Shown here: piece by piece, positions 23,536 through 43,073 of the stretch
How the letters are laid out: the number at the start of each line of letters is the position of its first letter
Numbering within the stretch: position 1 is the stretch's first letter
Assembly (NCBI GenBank): GCA_016165875.1
Contig: JABBOT010000003.1
Span: 25,934,983-25,998,982 of the forward strand
Length of the DNA stretch: 64,000 nucleotides
Direction of reading: 5' to 3'
Source of the DNA: Acanthopleura granulata
Lineage: Eukaryota > Mollusca > Polyplacophora > Chitonida > Chitonidae
Notes under the pieces: model-generated
What the model was told of the DNA's origin: nothing
The model's input: the letters and a program-made list of their open reading frames with translations, nothing else
Database searches by the model: none
Translations under genes and position numbers: made by a program

Positions 23536-23541
23536 TTTAAT
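23536..23541 (-). other. Candidate poly(A) signal of PPIL4
   Basis: ATTAAA on the minus strand lies 215 nt beyond the PPIL4 stop codon. It is the nearest variant signal I found; no AATAAA was seen on this strand between it and the stop. The position is inference only. Confidence 0.3.
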
Positions 23542-23755
23542 TTTCTCCTCCGTAAAATGTACATTTGGGACTCAAATTCGCTGTGTCAATTTAGCGATAC
23601 CAACCCCATGTTTTAAAAATCTCATTAAATACAAGTTACCAGTTAAGTGTAAATGAAAAATGAAAATAAAATTGACTAATCCATATAGTGATACGCTGAC
23701 AATAAAAAGAGAAATATTCTACACATATATCCATGATGATAACTACTCAGTGCTT

Positions 23756-26700
23756 CTATCTTCTATCTCTATATTTTTTTTCAGTTCGATCTTTTTCAGA
23801 ATAACCATCATCTCTACTTCTTTCTCGTCTATAACCAGACTGTTTACTGTATTTTCTGTCGTCATTGTCTCTGTTTCTATGGTACCTGTCTTGATCACTT
23901 TTATCTTCCCTGATTCTCTCCCTTGAGTACTCTTTTGTGCTCCTTTTTTTCCTTGATTTATCATAGTCACTGTCATTATCAGAATTCTTATCCTGTCTGT
24001 GTTTGGATTTCACTTTTTTCCTGCTGACCTTTGCCCTATCGTCTGAACTGTCATCTGATTGGCTGTCAGACTGTCTAGTCTTTTTCTTCTTTCTTTTTCT
24101 CTCTGGAGAGCTATCATCACTTGTACAACTGGCTGTTTTTTTTCTATGACTTGAGGATTTATCTTTATGACAACTCGTATCTTTATCATCTCTCCCACAG
24201 GTGACCTTATTAGGGCGTCTTTTCTGCACATCAGTCATTTTCTTCTGTCTAGTACTGGTATCAACCTCAGAGTCACTTTCGGAGCTGTAATATCTGCTGC
24301 TTGGTTTCTTCACAGTCATTTCCTGTCTGTATCTGTCTCTTGACTGCTTATTTCCGTTTCCACTATCAGAATCACTGCTTGATTTATCTCCCTTGCATTT
24401 CTCTCGCACACGGTCCTTCTCTTTTGTGACTTTCTTCCTTTCATTACTCCCTACTCTGCTGTAATGATCTTCATCTGAGCTGTCTTTTGGCTTCTTTTTT
24501 CTCTGATCAAATGGGCTTCTGGAGCCTCTTCTCTTTCTTGGTGTCATTGGCTACAAAATAAGAAAAAAAAACCCCATCATAATGTCATATGTATAAAAAC
24601 TTAATCCGCTTTGTTTGGTAAACAATTTGTAATGGAACAAAAAACAAAAAACCCCATCATAATGCAATATGTATAAGAACTTAATCTGCTTTGTTTGGTA
24701 AACAATTTGTAATGCAACAAAAAACAAAAAAACCCATCATAATGTAATATGTATGAGAACATAATCCGCTTTATTTGGTAAACAATTTGTAATGCAACAA
24801 AAGACAAAAAAAACCATCATAATGTAATATGTATAAAAACTTAATCCGCTTTGTTTGGTAAACAATTTGTAATGCATACATATATATGCACACACAAAAT
24901 GAAGGAGTATTAACAGCTATCACAGAAAGAGTTCCCTCAGGAAATTACGCATTGCAATCTGTTCATTCATATCACTCTCATACACAAAAATCGCACAGGG
25001 CGAGGTACTCTTTCATCTAATTCAACATGTAGGATATTTTGTATTATTGCACAAGAGAAATGGCAATATGCTTCATTTTTTCCACATCATTTTGTCATAT
25101 CTGGCCAACAGCCTAATACTGCTCAACTGCCTTGGGATATTTATGAGAAATATGAACACTTGATTACTGAACTTCTCATGAAATTTCATGATTTATAAAA
25201 AATTAAAATCTGCCCTGAAGCAGTTGAAGAATACATTACTGTAACCTAATGCTTTGTCAGACTTTAACATCCACAGTATAGAAAATATATACCCTAGCTA
25301 AGAAGCAGTGAAATTCATGCTGGTAAAATGTTATGTGCATGTATTTATACAAAACTGTTCACATGACTAATTTTAAAGAATGGAAGGTAACTGAAAAGTG
25401 TCCCCTTAATGTATGAAGTACCAGAGTACTCTGATGAGACTGTAGCTCTACTGCTTAGGACAAAACTATAGGAAGATAAAGACTAACAGATGGTGTTCAA
25501 TTGAAAGTGAGAACTGATACTATCGATTATGCATAGTTGTTTATGCTTCCCCAAAGTTTAACTGAAATCAGACATAAACTGCAGGAGAAGTGGCATTTTG
25601 AAAGAAGAGCTGACCAGACAGGCAGTATAACAGATAATGGGCAGTCAAAATTGAAAATCAATACTACAAAATATGTATCTTATTGTAGTTTATGCTTCTG
25701 CCAAGTTTCACTCAATGAGATCAAGTCTATTGGAGGGGTAGCATTTAGAAAAAAATGTTAAATTGCTGGACAAACAGACATACACACAAAACACAGACAT
25801 ACACACAAAAAAACAGACCATCAAAATGAAAATCAATACACAGATACAGGAACTTCGTATCTTGGTGTAATGTACACTTGTATCTTGTGTTGTTGAAACT
25901 GAACAAAAACTGTGGGTGTAGGATTTTGAAAGAATTTTTTACATGTGGGTCAAAGACATTGAGCCTTTAAAAATGAAAATTGTACCATTGATTATATATC
26001 TTCATGTAATTTACATACACCCCAAAGAATCTTTGATATGGGAGATTAACTGTAGAAGGGGTAGCATTTTGAAAAAATTGTTCATCAGACAAACATATAT
26101 ACACATGGACAAGGCACCAATAAAATTGAAAATCGATTTTACGAACAATGTATCTTGATGTGATCTACACTTGAATCAACTTTTGCTGAAACTGGGCAAA
26201 AACTGTAACAGTCGTAGTTTTTTGAAAGAAATGTTAACATATGCTGGTTGAAAGCTGAAAATCGATATTATGAGTTATGTATCTTGATGTAGTCTACACT
26301 TGAACCAAGATTCTCTGAAAATAGGATAAAAACTATAGTAGAAGTAGTTATGAAAGAAATGTTAACGGACACTGGACTGACTGACAGGCAGACAGACGAC
26401 ATGGACAACTTGCCAGTATACATGTATAAGGCCTTCTGGTTGTCGACCAGCAAGGCTAATACAAGCAACACAAGTAGATGACAAGAACACTATGTAAGAA
26501 AAGCCCCCTTTCAGGTCTTTTGAAAACCTACCGATCTGTCTCGATTTCTGCTCCTAGATCTCCGTTTACTCCTCTTTGAATCTTTCCTGTCACTATTGCG
26601 GGTATTTTTAGATCCTGGCACCGATTTCGCCTCAAACACCAGGTCGTATTTACTGACAAGTCATTAAGAAATTATACAGTCAAACAAATCATCAGTCCAG

Positions 26701-29700
26701 ACAGATATATGATCAAATCCTCAGAATTTGGGAAGAAGTTTTTGTTCCACATTCAATCAGAATATTTATGGTGGATAAATAAAAAAATGTCCTTGAATTT
26801 AAATTACAATCATATTATCTAAATTTGACCGACTCTCAGTTTATTCTAGTTTACTACTGAGCATAATGAAAAATTAAAAAGGCCAGTCACAAATTAATGA
26901 ATACAAAACAGTCAGATCATTCCTACAAAGTGGAAAAAAAGTAGAACATTTTAACTCTTTGACAAATTAATAAGCAAGTGATACCTCTACAACATTTACA
27001 ATTCATAACAGTACATATTGTTTGCTTCTTGAAGGATACCTGTCTTTTTTTGAGTTGTCCTTGATGGTGTATTTAGAGCCAAAGATGCCAGCCCTTGGCT
27101 TTGCTTTACCATCTGCAACGAAGAACATCAAAGTACATGTAAGCCAGGTGTAACAGGGAAGTTATGAGTGTGGTATTACACCAGGCAGCTGTTGTGGGGC
27201 CGAAGCCTGGTCAACACAAAATAAAGGTTAAGGTCCGCAGACAAACGGTCAAACTAACAGGACAATGGACAGCCACTTCATGTGCCTGGCGGCGATCACA
27301 TTATTTCTTTTGTTGGTGACACTTACACTTTTGCAGTGCAATATCATCCTACCTCTCCACTAAACCTCCACACATCTTTCCAAGAATGTGGCAAAATGAG
27401 TAACTTTGTCATGGACGAAATTTTCTGTATGTCAAACACAGTACATACTTGTACGTTGTACATTTCTATACTGTTACCTGGAGCCATTATGGAGATAAAT
27501 CTCAGACCATCGGCTATCAGGCAGGTTTCAGATATGCGTCCACGACTACTCTAAATGATGTCAAAGCTGTCGGCTTATCCAGGTCTCAGCTTGCTACCAC
27601 CAACACTTACTGATCTGTGACCCTACATAAGACATTACGTCAGCTTCTTCAGACACACAGACGAGCAGACAACCAAAACAGGAGTGTACATGTACTACTT
27701 GAACAACATATCAAAGCTGTCTCTCAAGTTTCACAGTGATATCAATGATCATGACTTAAAAGAAAAGACAACACCAGACCAAATGTATATATGTATGGAT
27801 CAAGAATGCTATTCATAGTTAAAAAACCGTCATTTGATGTATGGTAACCGAGATATCGCAGTTCAAAGTACGGAAAAACGCCCTGGTGCTCAAAATGGAA
27901 CGGGCAGCTACACTCTCACTTTTAACCAATCAAACGCAAGATATATCTACTACCTGAGAAGATATCTGTTTCTGCTGTGACATCACCAGTACCTAGTTCA
28001 CCACTTTGCCATATAGAAGTAGTGTTAAATCAGCTACTTTCCTTGTGATTACGAGAAAATTCTTTTTCAATGAGAAAGTGAAAGTGGAATACATCTGGGG
28101 TTATTCCTCAAGGTCTCAACCAGGAGGTCACAGTGTATGGCCTTCAATTGTGATAATATATGGTACCATGCTTCGCAAACAAATGAGTGTTTCGCCCATA
28201 ATACTTAAGATGACGTGAAATCGTGTTTCCGGTTTTTCTAGAATGGCGTATCCTATGAAATCGTAAGAATTCCAGATTAAAAGATGATTTATACAGTCAC
28301 TAAACATGTCATAGGAAAATGCCTATGCTCATTTAGGTCTGTGTGGACCTCTCTTCTGAATAACTTTGGCTATATTTTTTGTTTTTTCTTTTAAATACAC
28401 GTCACACCTGTCTGCACAGGTGGATATAATGAAACTATATGCCACCCTTCACTCTCCCCTCCCCCTCCCTCACCTCATGACATCTACCTCAAGCTCTCAC
28501 AGAGAAGGATCAGTGTTGCTGTACAATGGTAACGGATTAGAGCAGCTTGCCAGCCAGCCATGCCGGTGAGTCAAACGCGTGTAGCTAAAGACTTAAGTTT
28601 AGATATCGATTTGAAATATGGTTAATCTGTAAAAAACTCTTTTATGCATGTGCTTCGCTTAAATGACATTCAAAGAACAATAATTTGTATCTTTTTCTCT
28701 GAATTTTAAACTTTTGATTGATAATTTACAATGCATTCAAGAATACTTCTTCTGTACGTCAGCCGTAAAGTACATGTATATAAGGGGAAAACCAGCCTGG
28801 AGACACGGATAATAGCACCTCACTTTTCCAAGTACAAAACAAATCTCCTGACATCAGACAACAGTATCCCTATCATAACAATGCAAAGGTGCGCTTTACC
28901 ATCAAACTTCAGTTTCGAGACAGACTGGCTGAAATCTACATGGATCCTTCGGTCATCAATCAGAACATTGTCCATCTTGAAATAGGCCGTCTCACAGTCT
29001 TCAGGCTGTTAACACAAAACCACCATAAAATATCAGACCTCTGAAAATGTGCCTCTGACCCTTTTATCAGACATACCTGTGACATTCATCAAGAATTCGT
29101 TTGCTTGATCTCAACAGGGCTACCTAAAGTTTCTTCAACAGAATACAGAATGAAGTTGTGTTGAGTTCAATCCAAGATCCACACTTTGATCGAACTTCAT
29201 TGAATGTGATTAGATCTACTTGTTTTAACTCACTTGATCCAGTATACATTATGAAGATGTTTCAAATGTCTTTGCTGTGAATTGGATTGTTGATAGCGTG
29301 ACTGGAGCGATAATTTTGTCACACAAACAGAACAATATTATATGGTAAATCCTGAGCAAAACAAATTAGAAATTTTGAACACGAAATAGCTTAGGGTTAA
29401 AAAAAAACACCAGCTGTGTTTTCAAACATGAAAGAAGCAATTTCTGTAGATGCTTATCTTTTGATCTCAACTGTCTTCAGATTGTGAGAAGGTTATGTAA
29501 ATTAGATGTGAAACATTACCTTTTCAAATTCCACAAAAGCATACTGAAGTGATTCTCCCGATACTTGATCCTTTATCACCTCACAACTGAAAAGCACACA
29601 ACAAATTGGAAAATATTGTTAATAGCATCAATAAGAAAATGTTTCAAATATCGCTGACAACAGTTATGATGAAAACATGCTAGATATTGGAGGTCTGACA

Positions 29701-32700
29701 ATATAAATGCTAAAACAGGTACGGTTTAAAATTTCAAGGGACACAACTCTTCGTTGGCAACACAGGAGGAGACAACTCTGACTTAAACAAGAAATCTTAC
29801 AATCAGAAGACATCCTTTCAGAAATATCTTAATTGATTACAACATACAACTGCAGGGTAATGTAAAAAAAAAATCTACATTTACAAGGTTTACAGGACAC
29901 TAGTCACGCACTCCAGCTGTTATTAACAAACGGCATACCTTAATATTTTGCCAAATCGTGAGAAGATGATCTCCAGGTCCTCTGAGGTCGTTACAGGGTT
30001 GAGCTTACACACGAACAACACTGTATCTGGGGGTTTGACGTCCGCATCAGGCAGATCTCCTACCTGGAAACATGCAAGAAAACCATGACATCAAACTAAG
30101 GAACATGAAAAAAAGTTGGTCCTGTCTGTCTACGGGACCAAAAAAAAAAACAAGAAAAAAAAAACAAAAATGAAAGCCAGCAGCTTTCCCAGTAAAGATA
30201 GTGTTGGTCATTTTTTTTCAGAAAAGTGATCAGTTTAGCCACTTCGAAAAAGCATACCAGTGGAAAAATGTTACTTACACTACATCGGTTTCCCTTTTTG
30301 ACCAGTGTTTACACTGCTTTCAACAATACTTACAATGCTGCCTCACCGAAAAACAATGCTGAAGACACGAGGCATCACCCAGTGTAGAGACACAGGGCCG
30401 GCCAGTATTTAACTCATTACCTTATGCTCAGAACCAAGCCAGGTCTGTACTAAGATAACAAATTAAAAAGTCTTGGGTATGACTCAACAGTGTGGTAATG
30501 AAGAAGCAGCCCACTGACCATCTCAAGAATCTGGGCATTAGCCTGGGCCTCTTTCTTCTCTAGAGCCTCCTGAATTTCAGCTTCTGTCATCCCTTTAGTA
30601 TCATCTATGTCTTCCTCAGCTCCAATACGCCCACTCTGGAAAGGAAAGAACAAAACAGAAAATCACGACTGTATAACTACCAAATCTGAATACAGACACT
30701 AATATACATGAAGAAGACACCACATTAGAAAAATAGGTCAATCTTTGCCTTAAGACTGTAGAAGAGATCCTGCCAAGATAAATCTCTTTATCATACCTAT
30801 CTGGCTGCTTGTACGACAGGCCACGGCCTCAATGGCAAGGCATCATGTTCACGTGAATTCCAAGGACGATTGGAACCAATGTACAACAAAGTTATTTGCC
30901 AGTACAACCTTTCTTATCTAAAAGTCGTTTTTCAACACAGGACATAAACTGATGTTGCTCTTACATTGAGTTGTTGTTTGGTGGGCTCCGGTGACCTGTC
31001 CGGGACGACCAGTCCTTCAGGGTCAGCATATGGGTCGTCCAGGATAATCGTGTGGTAAATTCTGACAAAGACAAAACTTCACAATGAATGTACCACTCAA
31101 GACAAAACTGATAATCTCTTCTCTAAGTTTTCTCTTAGAAGTCACTGGTGCTACTTTACTACCTATACTCATTTATCTGTTTGTTACAAATTTCTTTACA
31201 AAGTTGCTTTTATGCCTGTTTACACTTTTATACTCTTTACTGCTGCATACAGCATATAAAATCAGACAGGATGGTTACATTTCAGAATCTTTATCATGAA
31301 GATAAATACAGTAATAGGAAATGCTATGCTGCAAACATACAACTTGTATGGATAATGTAAAAAATATATAATAGTACACACAAATTTAACATCATGAAAT
31401 GAATTTTATACACATTTTATAAATGTAAAATTTTACAGGATACACAAATGGATTAAGAATTTACCACCGAGTGGTCACAAGCCAGTTCCCAGGGATATGA
31501 AATAAGTCACGTCTGTGCCTTTAACACCCGTGTTCTCACCTTATGTCCTTATACGGCCTATGTTTTTCATCACAGTAAGCCTCGTTGATCTTGTCCAGCA
31601 CATCCAGCCCCTCCCCCACTTCGCCGATCACTGTGTGAACTCCATCCAAGTAATCCAAGTCCTCACCCAAGGTGATGAAAAACTGACAGACACACATTAC
31701 ACACTCCATCAGCTTGTGATCATAATGTATTACATGTATTAGCAACAAACACCCTGACAACAGGGGAGTTTCGAGTTCGAGATCTTCTATATCTACAGGT
31801 AAAAGAAGTACTACTGTACCACGTGACCGTGTCAAAAATGTTAGGATACTAGGTTTGATTACATTTACTATAACATGGGCGTCAGAAACAAAGTTCAAAA
31901 AGTTGTATAGAGCAGAAGAGCGGTGAAGAAAATTTAGGAGGTGAGTTTTTATGAACCTAATATGTTTATGAAGGAAAGAAGTGTTATTTGTCACTCTGGG
32001 ACAAGGTGAAACAGGTGATCATTGAATTAATATCAGCAAAAGTTGCCTGACATTTTTGACAAGCCACATGGCATAACAGTACTTTTTTCACCTCCATTGA
32101 TAAGCGTATCCACTGATTATCTATCCTGATAAGTGCTTCCTGTCAACAGAATTCTCCTGTCCATGCAGGATTTTCCTAGTGGCCCTGTATGCTTTCCCCC
32201 AATCCAACATCTTACAGGGATTGCACAATTTTAAAATATCCACCTAGATGAGTGTTAAATGCAGTACTTATTGGTGATATGAAACAGTACTTTACCTTAA
32301 CTTGTGACTGACAATTAAAAGAGGTCTACATTTACATGACCCACTTTTGAGATTGCATTTTATATCACCTGAAACTGCATATCTATGACATTTGTATGTT
32401 AATTATAAACATGCTGTAACAAAAAAGACGATACATATGTCGTAACATACACAATCTTGAAGATTTCTAATAGGATTTGCATCTTCTAGCTAACACAGAC
32501 ACAGTAAATATCCTACCTGAGAGCCATGGCCATTGTTGCCATTGTTCACCATGGAAACCATCCCCCTTTTCTTGTGCTTGATACGTGGTACTGTCTCCAT
32601 GTCAAAATACGCTGCCTGTTCTCCATACAGATGACTAGAAAATAAACAGGTGTACGGTAAACAGATTATAAGAGAGGAATTTTCGGTGAGGTCATCCATT

Positions 32701-35700
32701 TGAGATGCATAAGTGCTGACACACGTATTATTTGAATTCTCAGGTCTTCTTGTACAGCTTCATAATTTGAACATGAAGACATGATTCACTGGTTTGATTT
32801 TGTCGACTTCAAAAGTCCACAAATATTTATCTGGATTTTGTGCTTCACTCAAGAGCAGTGGTCTGTTTGTAGAGGGACAGTCGAACTAGCAGAAGCTAAA
32901 TGTAGACCTACATTGGTCTATGCAATATTATTACAAATGTCTCTGTTTCCAGTTAAAGCGAAAGACAGCTCATGTTCTAAGGTGAGTTTGCCAAAAAGGT
33001 TGGACAATATTATGTTTATTTTGGTAATGGTTCTTTTCTATCAACTACTATGAAAATGTAAATTGATATTTGACCGTGCTTCGTCAGCTAGCTTGAAACG
33101 CAGCCAATCTGTCTGGGCTGTGATGCAATTGTTCCAAGCACAGAACACTCTTGTTACATGAGACTGTAGTAAGCCGCTAGGGTTGTGGTTGAAACTTATG
33201 TATATATGTAAATTCATGAAATGATGAAGAAGCTTACTCCCGCCACAATGCAATGGTCTGGAAAAACTTTTAGTGTTCTTCACACATGTACTTGTTATAA
33301 TTAAAACATACAGCATTAGAACAGTGTGCTGTCCCTATGTTTTTACATGTGACATTGACAGACAACTCAGAAGATTTACATCACAACTTATAAACAGCCA
33401 ATATCTCCTAGCTCTCTGATTGTCAATCCCTCATAAGTTTAAAAGCATGGGTGCCTTCAGATCCCCAGTCAGCAGCACAATACTCAACACTTCAAGATGA
33501 AGATAATTCAGCAACGAATTCATACAATGTCAAACAGGTTTTCACATTCAAGAGAGAATTTTATAACATTTTTAATGAATAGTACCTCAGTTATGAACTG
33601 TCTTTTATTTTATTTTAATACATTATCCTACGAATACTTTAACAGTACTTTGGAATGGAAACTTGGCTTTTCCACTGATGTAATTTCAATAACTTTATAC
33701 TTGACTCTCTCACAGGCTATTTCTTCTATTTCAAGGCAACTCAGAATTAAAATGAACCACGAAATTAAAATACAGTACCAGCGTCCCAGAATTCATGGAA
33801 ACTTTAGTAAAATCTTACGCAAATACAGACTGTCCTCCTCTCCCAGTGCCTGTGGGGTCCCCTGTCTGCGCCACAAGGTTCCACTACAAAACAAATTATA
33901 TAATTATGTACAGCTTAAAAACAAAACAATTTAAAAGAATTCATATTGTGCATACAGCAAGCTGACTTTGGAACACTCCCTGTAACCACTGTCACACAAA
34001 TCTTCAGCCATGGATTAGTATGGATTTCATCTTGACTGTTTGCTTTCATCTATGAGATGTGTGTTAAATATGCTGATGAAGATGTATAATGAACACCTTT
34101 TGAAATCCTATTGCATGAAATCAGAAGATTTAGAACTAATCAAGGGAAATGAAGCAACAGGATCTGGAAAATTATCTCTCCGACAAATATTACAATGGTA
34201 TTAAACCCAGGCATGCCAGGTCTTCTGTTACATAGTGATTAAACTTGTCACAATTAAGTCAAGAGAATCAAGAGAAGATAGACATGAGAGGGACACAACT
34301 GTAAAATACATGTTGTATTATATAACTAATTTATATTATATCATATTCATCATTTTCATCCAATATTATTTTACGTGAAAACAACACGTCTACAGTATGA
34401 GAATGATTTTCACCAAAATGACTGCAGAATAGTCTTACCTGAACTGAGTGAAACACACAAAAGTTGTAGTATTTGATCTTGCATAGTTTAAGGAAATTTA
34501 ATGTAGCTGTAACATAAAAAAGTAATTCATTAAACTCAAAGTTCCCAAAATATTCCCATAAATCAAAGTTTGAACAAAGAGTGAAAAAACAATGTTTATT
34601 TAAGTGATCAGTAAAATCTGCAACCGTCGAAGGCATTAAATATTTATCACTGATACAGCTTGAAACTATGTAATACATTTCCTCTTATTTCTGTCTAGAA
34701 AAGGAATACAAGAATCTAAACTTAGATTCCTAAGATTCCCCCAAGACACAGTTTTTAGAATCCCTTTTTTTTCTAGCAAAAAATGTGGCCAAAAAATGAA
34801 CCCTTTACATTGCACACTGTTTCTAATTTCCACCAATTTTATGTAATGTACTTTACACATGATACTAACTTTTGCCCTAATTTTGACCTTAAATATATTT
34901 ACATCTGTCTATATGTAATGTAATACCAGAATATGAATCAGCTATGGCATGTATAATGATATCTACATGCAATTATTACGTATACAGTTGACACACTCCC
35001 ATGTGGCTTCTCTACACAACAATCATCAATGTATCTTCCTTCTTTCATCAGACAATATATGAGTTTTGATCATTCTTTTATTGTCTAAACATATTTGACA
35101 TGGGTCTGTGTGCTGTCATCATTAAAGCCAGATCATATTTATTTATTTGATTGGTGTTTTACACCGTACTCAAGGATATTTCACTTATACGACAGCAGCA
35201 TCAAGATCAGAGTCTATGGCAATAGTTGGTGTGCCATTAACAATATTACCCAGTAACAGGTGTGTCAGGGATATGAGTATAATATGCAAATGCTGGTGGT
35301 AAAGTCTGCATGCTGTTCCAGCCAATGTACCAGTTACTTCTGTGATAATTGTGGCCCTACAGTATTTATATATTGACAGAGAGCATGGTGATATGAATTC
35401 AGAATTATTACACTATAGTCTTTAAAGAAACCTGTTTTCGTAACACCCCGAGGACAGAGCACAGGCTAAATGATAACCCCAGTATATGATGGTAATTTCC
35501 CAGTAAATTGATAGTAATTAGATGCTACATCTAATGATTCTAACGCGTATCTGATCATGGAGCTAATGTTGGAACATTCCGCTACAAAACTTTAAATTTT
35601 AGCACTTTTTGCTTGTTCTTGTACAAGTATATTGTACTGTAGTCCATCTACATTGATTCAGCCAAAGTATTACTTTCTAACACTGACTCTCTAACAGACA

Positions 35701-36622
35701 GCTGCACATATCTGAATGCCAGATCAATGGAACTGCTCTACATACGGTCTGCCCTACTGAGTGAAATCTAACGAAATTGGGAGAGGTGGGGGTGGGGGGT
35801 GGGGGGTGGGGGGTAACTTGGCCGCTTAAGACATGGATCCTTATCTAAACATTATAAACAGAAAGCAAGGGCCTACCGTTCCATAGAGATGCCTAGTTTC
35901 AATAAAGCTATGTCTTTTACCTTTAAAGGCTCAGTTATTCCACACATCTTCCATATGGTGCCAATGTTTCTACCCCAAGCAAGTTACCAACTCTAACAAT
36001 AACTACCTCTCCAACCGAGACCTCCATGTCTTCATATAGACTCATTTTGGATTGGCTATAGTTGCCCTATGTCTGCAGTCTTCTCAACCCTCCAAGACGG
36101 TGAGCTGCTGCCTGGTATCTAAGGATCTGGTTGCCAGTTGGGGTATGTGCCACTACACTGTCCCTCTTCAATTTGATGTTTTGAAATATGCAGCAAATCT
36201 TTTGACAGCCAGCGAGGGACTCAAAACTAATTACGATGAATGTCAGAATTTTAAAATATTACACCAAGTCCATGTAGATGGACTAGCTAACGACATTTAC
36301 TGCGGACTGCAGTTGCAAAAAATACAACTCCCAAATTGTATCCCCAGGTTGCTACCGGAAGGACGGACAAACTGACATCCATAAATCCTACACACAGCAC
36401 CATACCTACCCCCCAAAAAATGGACCCTTATGGAAATACAATTTGTGATTTGAATGTATGCCTAGTAGAAACGAGAAATTACAGTAGTCAGTGTACTATG
36501 TTATGTACAGCGTTGTTGTTGTTGTTTTATGTACAGCTGTCGCTATGCTCACATCGTGGTCTCTCTTCTGTAAACAAGTCCACTGTGATATCTCCTAGCG
36601 ATGTCTCAATCAAAACAGCCAT
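23756..36622 (-). CDS. PPIL4: PPIL4-type nuclear cyclophilin with RRM, 13 coding exons, complete
   Basis: Exons in transcript order: 36622-36553, 34506-34439, 33883-33819, 32634-32517, 31682-31540, 31061-30965, 30635-30519, 30063-29939, 29586-29520, 29005-28900, 27112-27040, 26652-26532, 24550-23756. They join without a frame break into 1,965 nt (654 aa plus TAG), all with GT-AG introns. The start gives [12 protein letters not shown], the family's usual N-terminus. Exons 1-5 encode the cyclophilin fold ([38 protein letters not shown]). Exons 8-10 encode an RRM with an RNP2-like TVLFVCKL and an RNP1-like LQYAFVEF. Exon 13 encodes about 264 residues of charged, low-complexity K/R/S/D/E tail, as in nuclear splicing proteins. 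The family is nuclear and associated with spliceosomes. The human protein is about 492 aa from memory, so this tail is longer. By motif alignment, the position of the cyclophilin A catalytic Arg (FHR) reads FHS here, so isomerase activity is doubtful. Confidence 0.95.
24563..24873. repeat. 80-bp tandem repeat, about four copies, in PPIL4 intron 12
   Basis: The landmark TTAATCCGCTTTGTTTGGTA recurs at 24601, 24681, 24761 and 24841, an exact 80-bp spacing with a few substitutions per unit. The array begins just 12 bp on the intron side of the acceptor of the last PPIL4 exon, so it occupies the branch-point region. Confidence 0.9.
25510..26420. repeat. Diverged tandem repeat of roughly 130-170 bp in PPIL4 intron 12
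   Basis: Blocks of GAAAATCGATATTATGAGTT, then GTATCTTGATGTAGTCTACA, then AAACTGTAGnAGnAGT, then TTTGAAAGAAATGTTAA recur near 25513, 25652, 25829, 25975, 26129 and 26259, often followed by a GACAGACAG-type stretch. The two best-preserved units are 130 bp apart. This type of decayed repeat fills most of the 1,981-bp intron. Confidence 0.65.
35136..35206 (-). mobile_element. SINE 3' fragment in PPIL4 intron 1
   Basis: The plus strand reads TTTATTTATTTGATTGGTGT, then TTTACACCGTACTCAAGGAT, then CACTTATACGACAGCAGC, the reverse complement of the SINE 3' end. The copy stops there. Confidence 0.82.
35785..35815 (+). promoter_or_regulatory. G-quadruplex motif in PPIL4 intron 1
   Basis: Four runs of five to six G separated by single T residues form a textbook G4 motif on the plus strand, which is the non-transcribed C-rich partner for PPIL4. 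It lies about 0.74 kb inside intron 1 from the shared promoter. Confidence 0.6.
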
Positions 36623-36833
36623 TTTTGTGTGATCAGCCGGCGGCAGACAATAAGCGAAAGTTTATGAACGCCGAGAAACAGTGAAACACATGTTCATGTT
36701 TTCTCTTCAGAAAGCGGAAGTGAAAGTGTGGGCGCCACCTGGTGGACGAGCAATATATATATATGCTCTTGCTGACCAGCCGGTTGACACTCTGGCAAGG
36801 CTTTGTAACTTGGGAGTAATTTCACGCAAAACC
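36623..36833. promoter_or_regulatory. Bidirectional PPIL4/ACAT2 promoter
   Basis: The two start codons face away from each other and are separated by 211 bp, so this interval must hold both 5' UTRs and the core promoters. It contains an ETS-like GCGGAAGTG at 36714-36722, a CTCF-like motif at 36732-36745 and a short TA-rich run around 36753-36764. No clear TATA box has sensible spacing to either ATG. Short head-to-head promoters with ETS sites are common for housekeeping genes, which fits both products. Transcription start sites cannot be placed from sequence alone. Confidence 0.75.
36732..36745 (-). promoter_or_regulatory. CTCF-like binding motif
   Basis: Read on the minus strand this is CCACCAGGTGGCGC, a close match to the bilaterian CTCF core consensus CCASYAGRKGGCRS. 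It lies in the middle of the head-to-head promoter. The match is by eye; occupancy is unknown. Confidence 0.5.

Positions 36834-43073
<6,240 letters not shown>

Noticed and set aside
33497..33934. 145-codon plus-strand open frame
   Set aside because: It is antisense to PPIL4 exon 3 (33883-33819) and otherwise lies in introns.
36012..36026. Alternative PPIL4 first exon (MEVSVGEVV on the minus strand)
   Set aside because: The exon at 36622-36553 encodes the expected cyclophilin N-terminus with a good GT donor and correct phase; the 36.0-kb ATG has no compatible donor or similarity.
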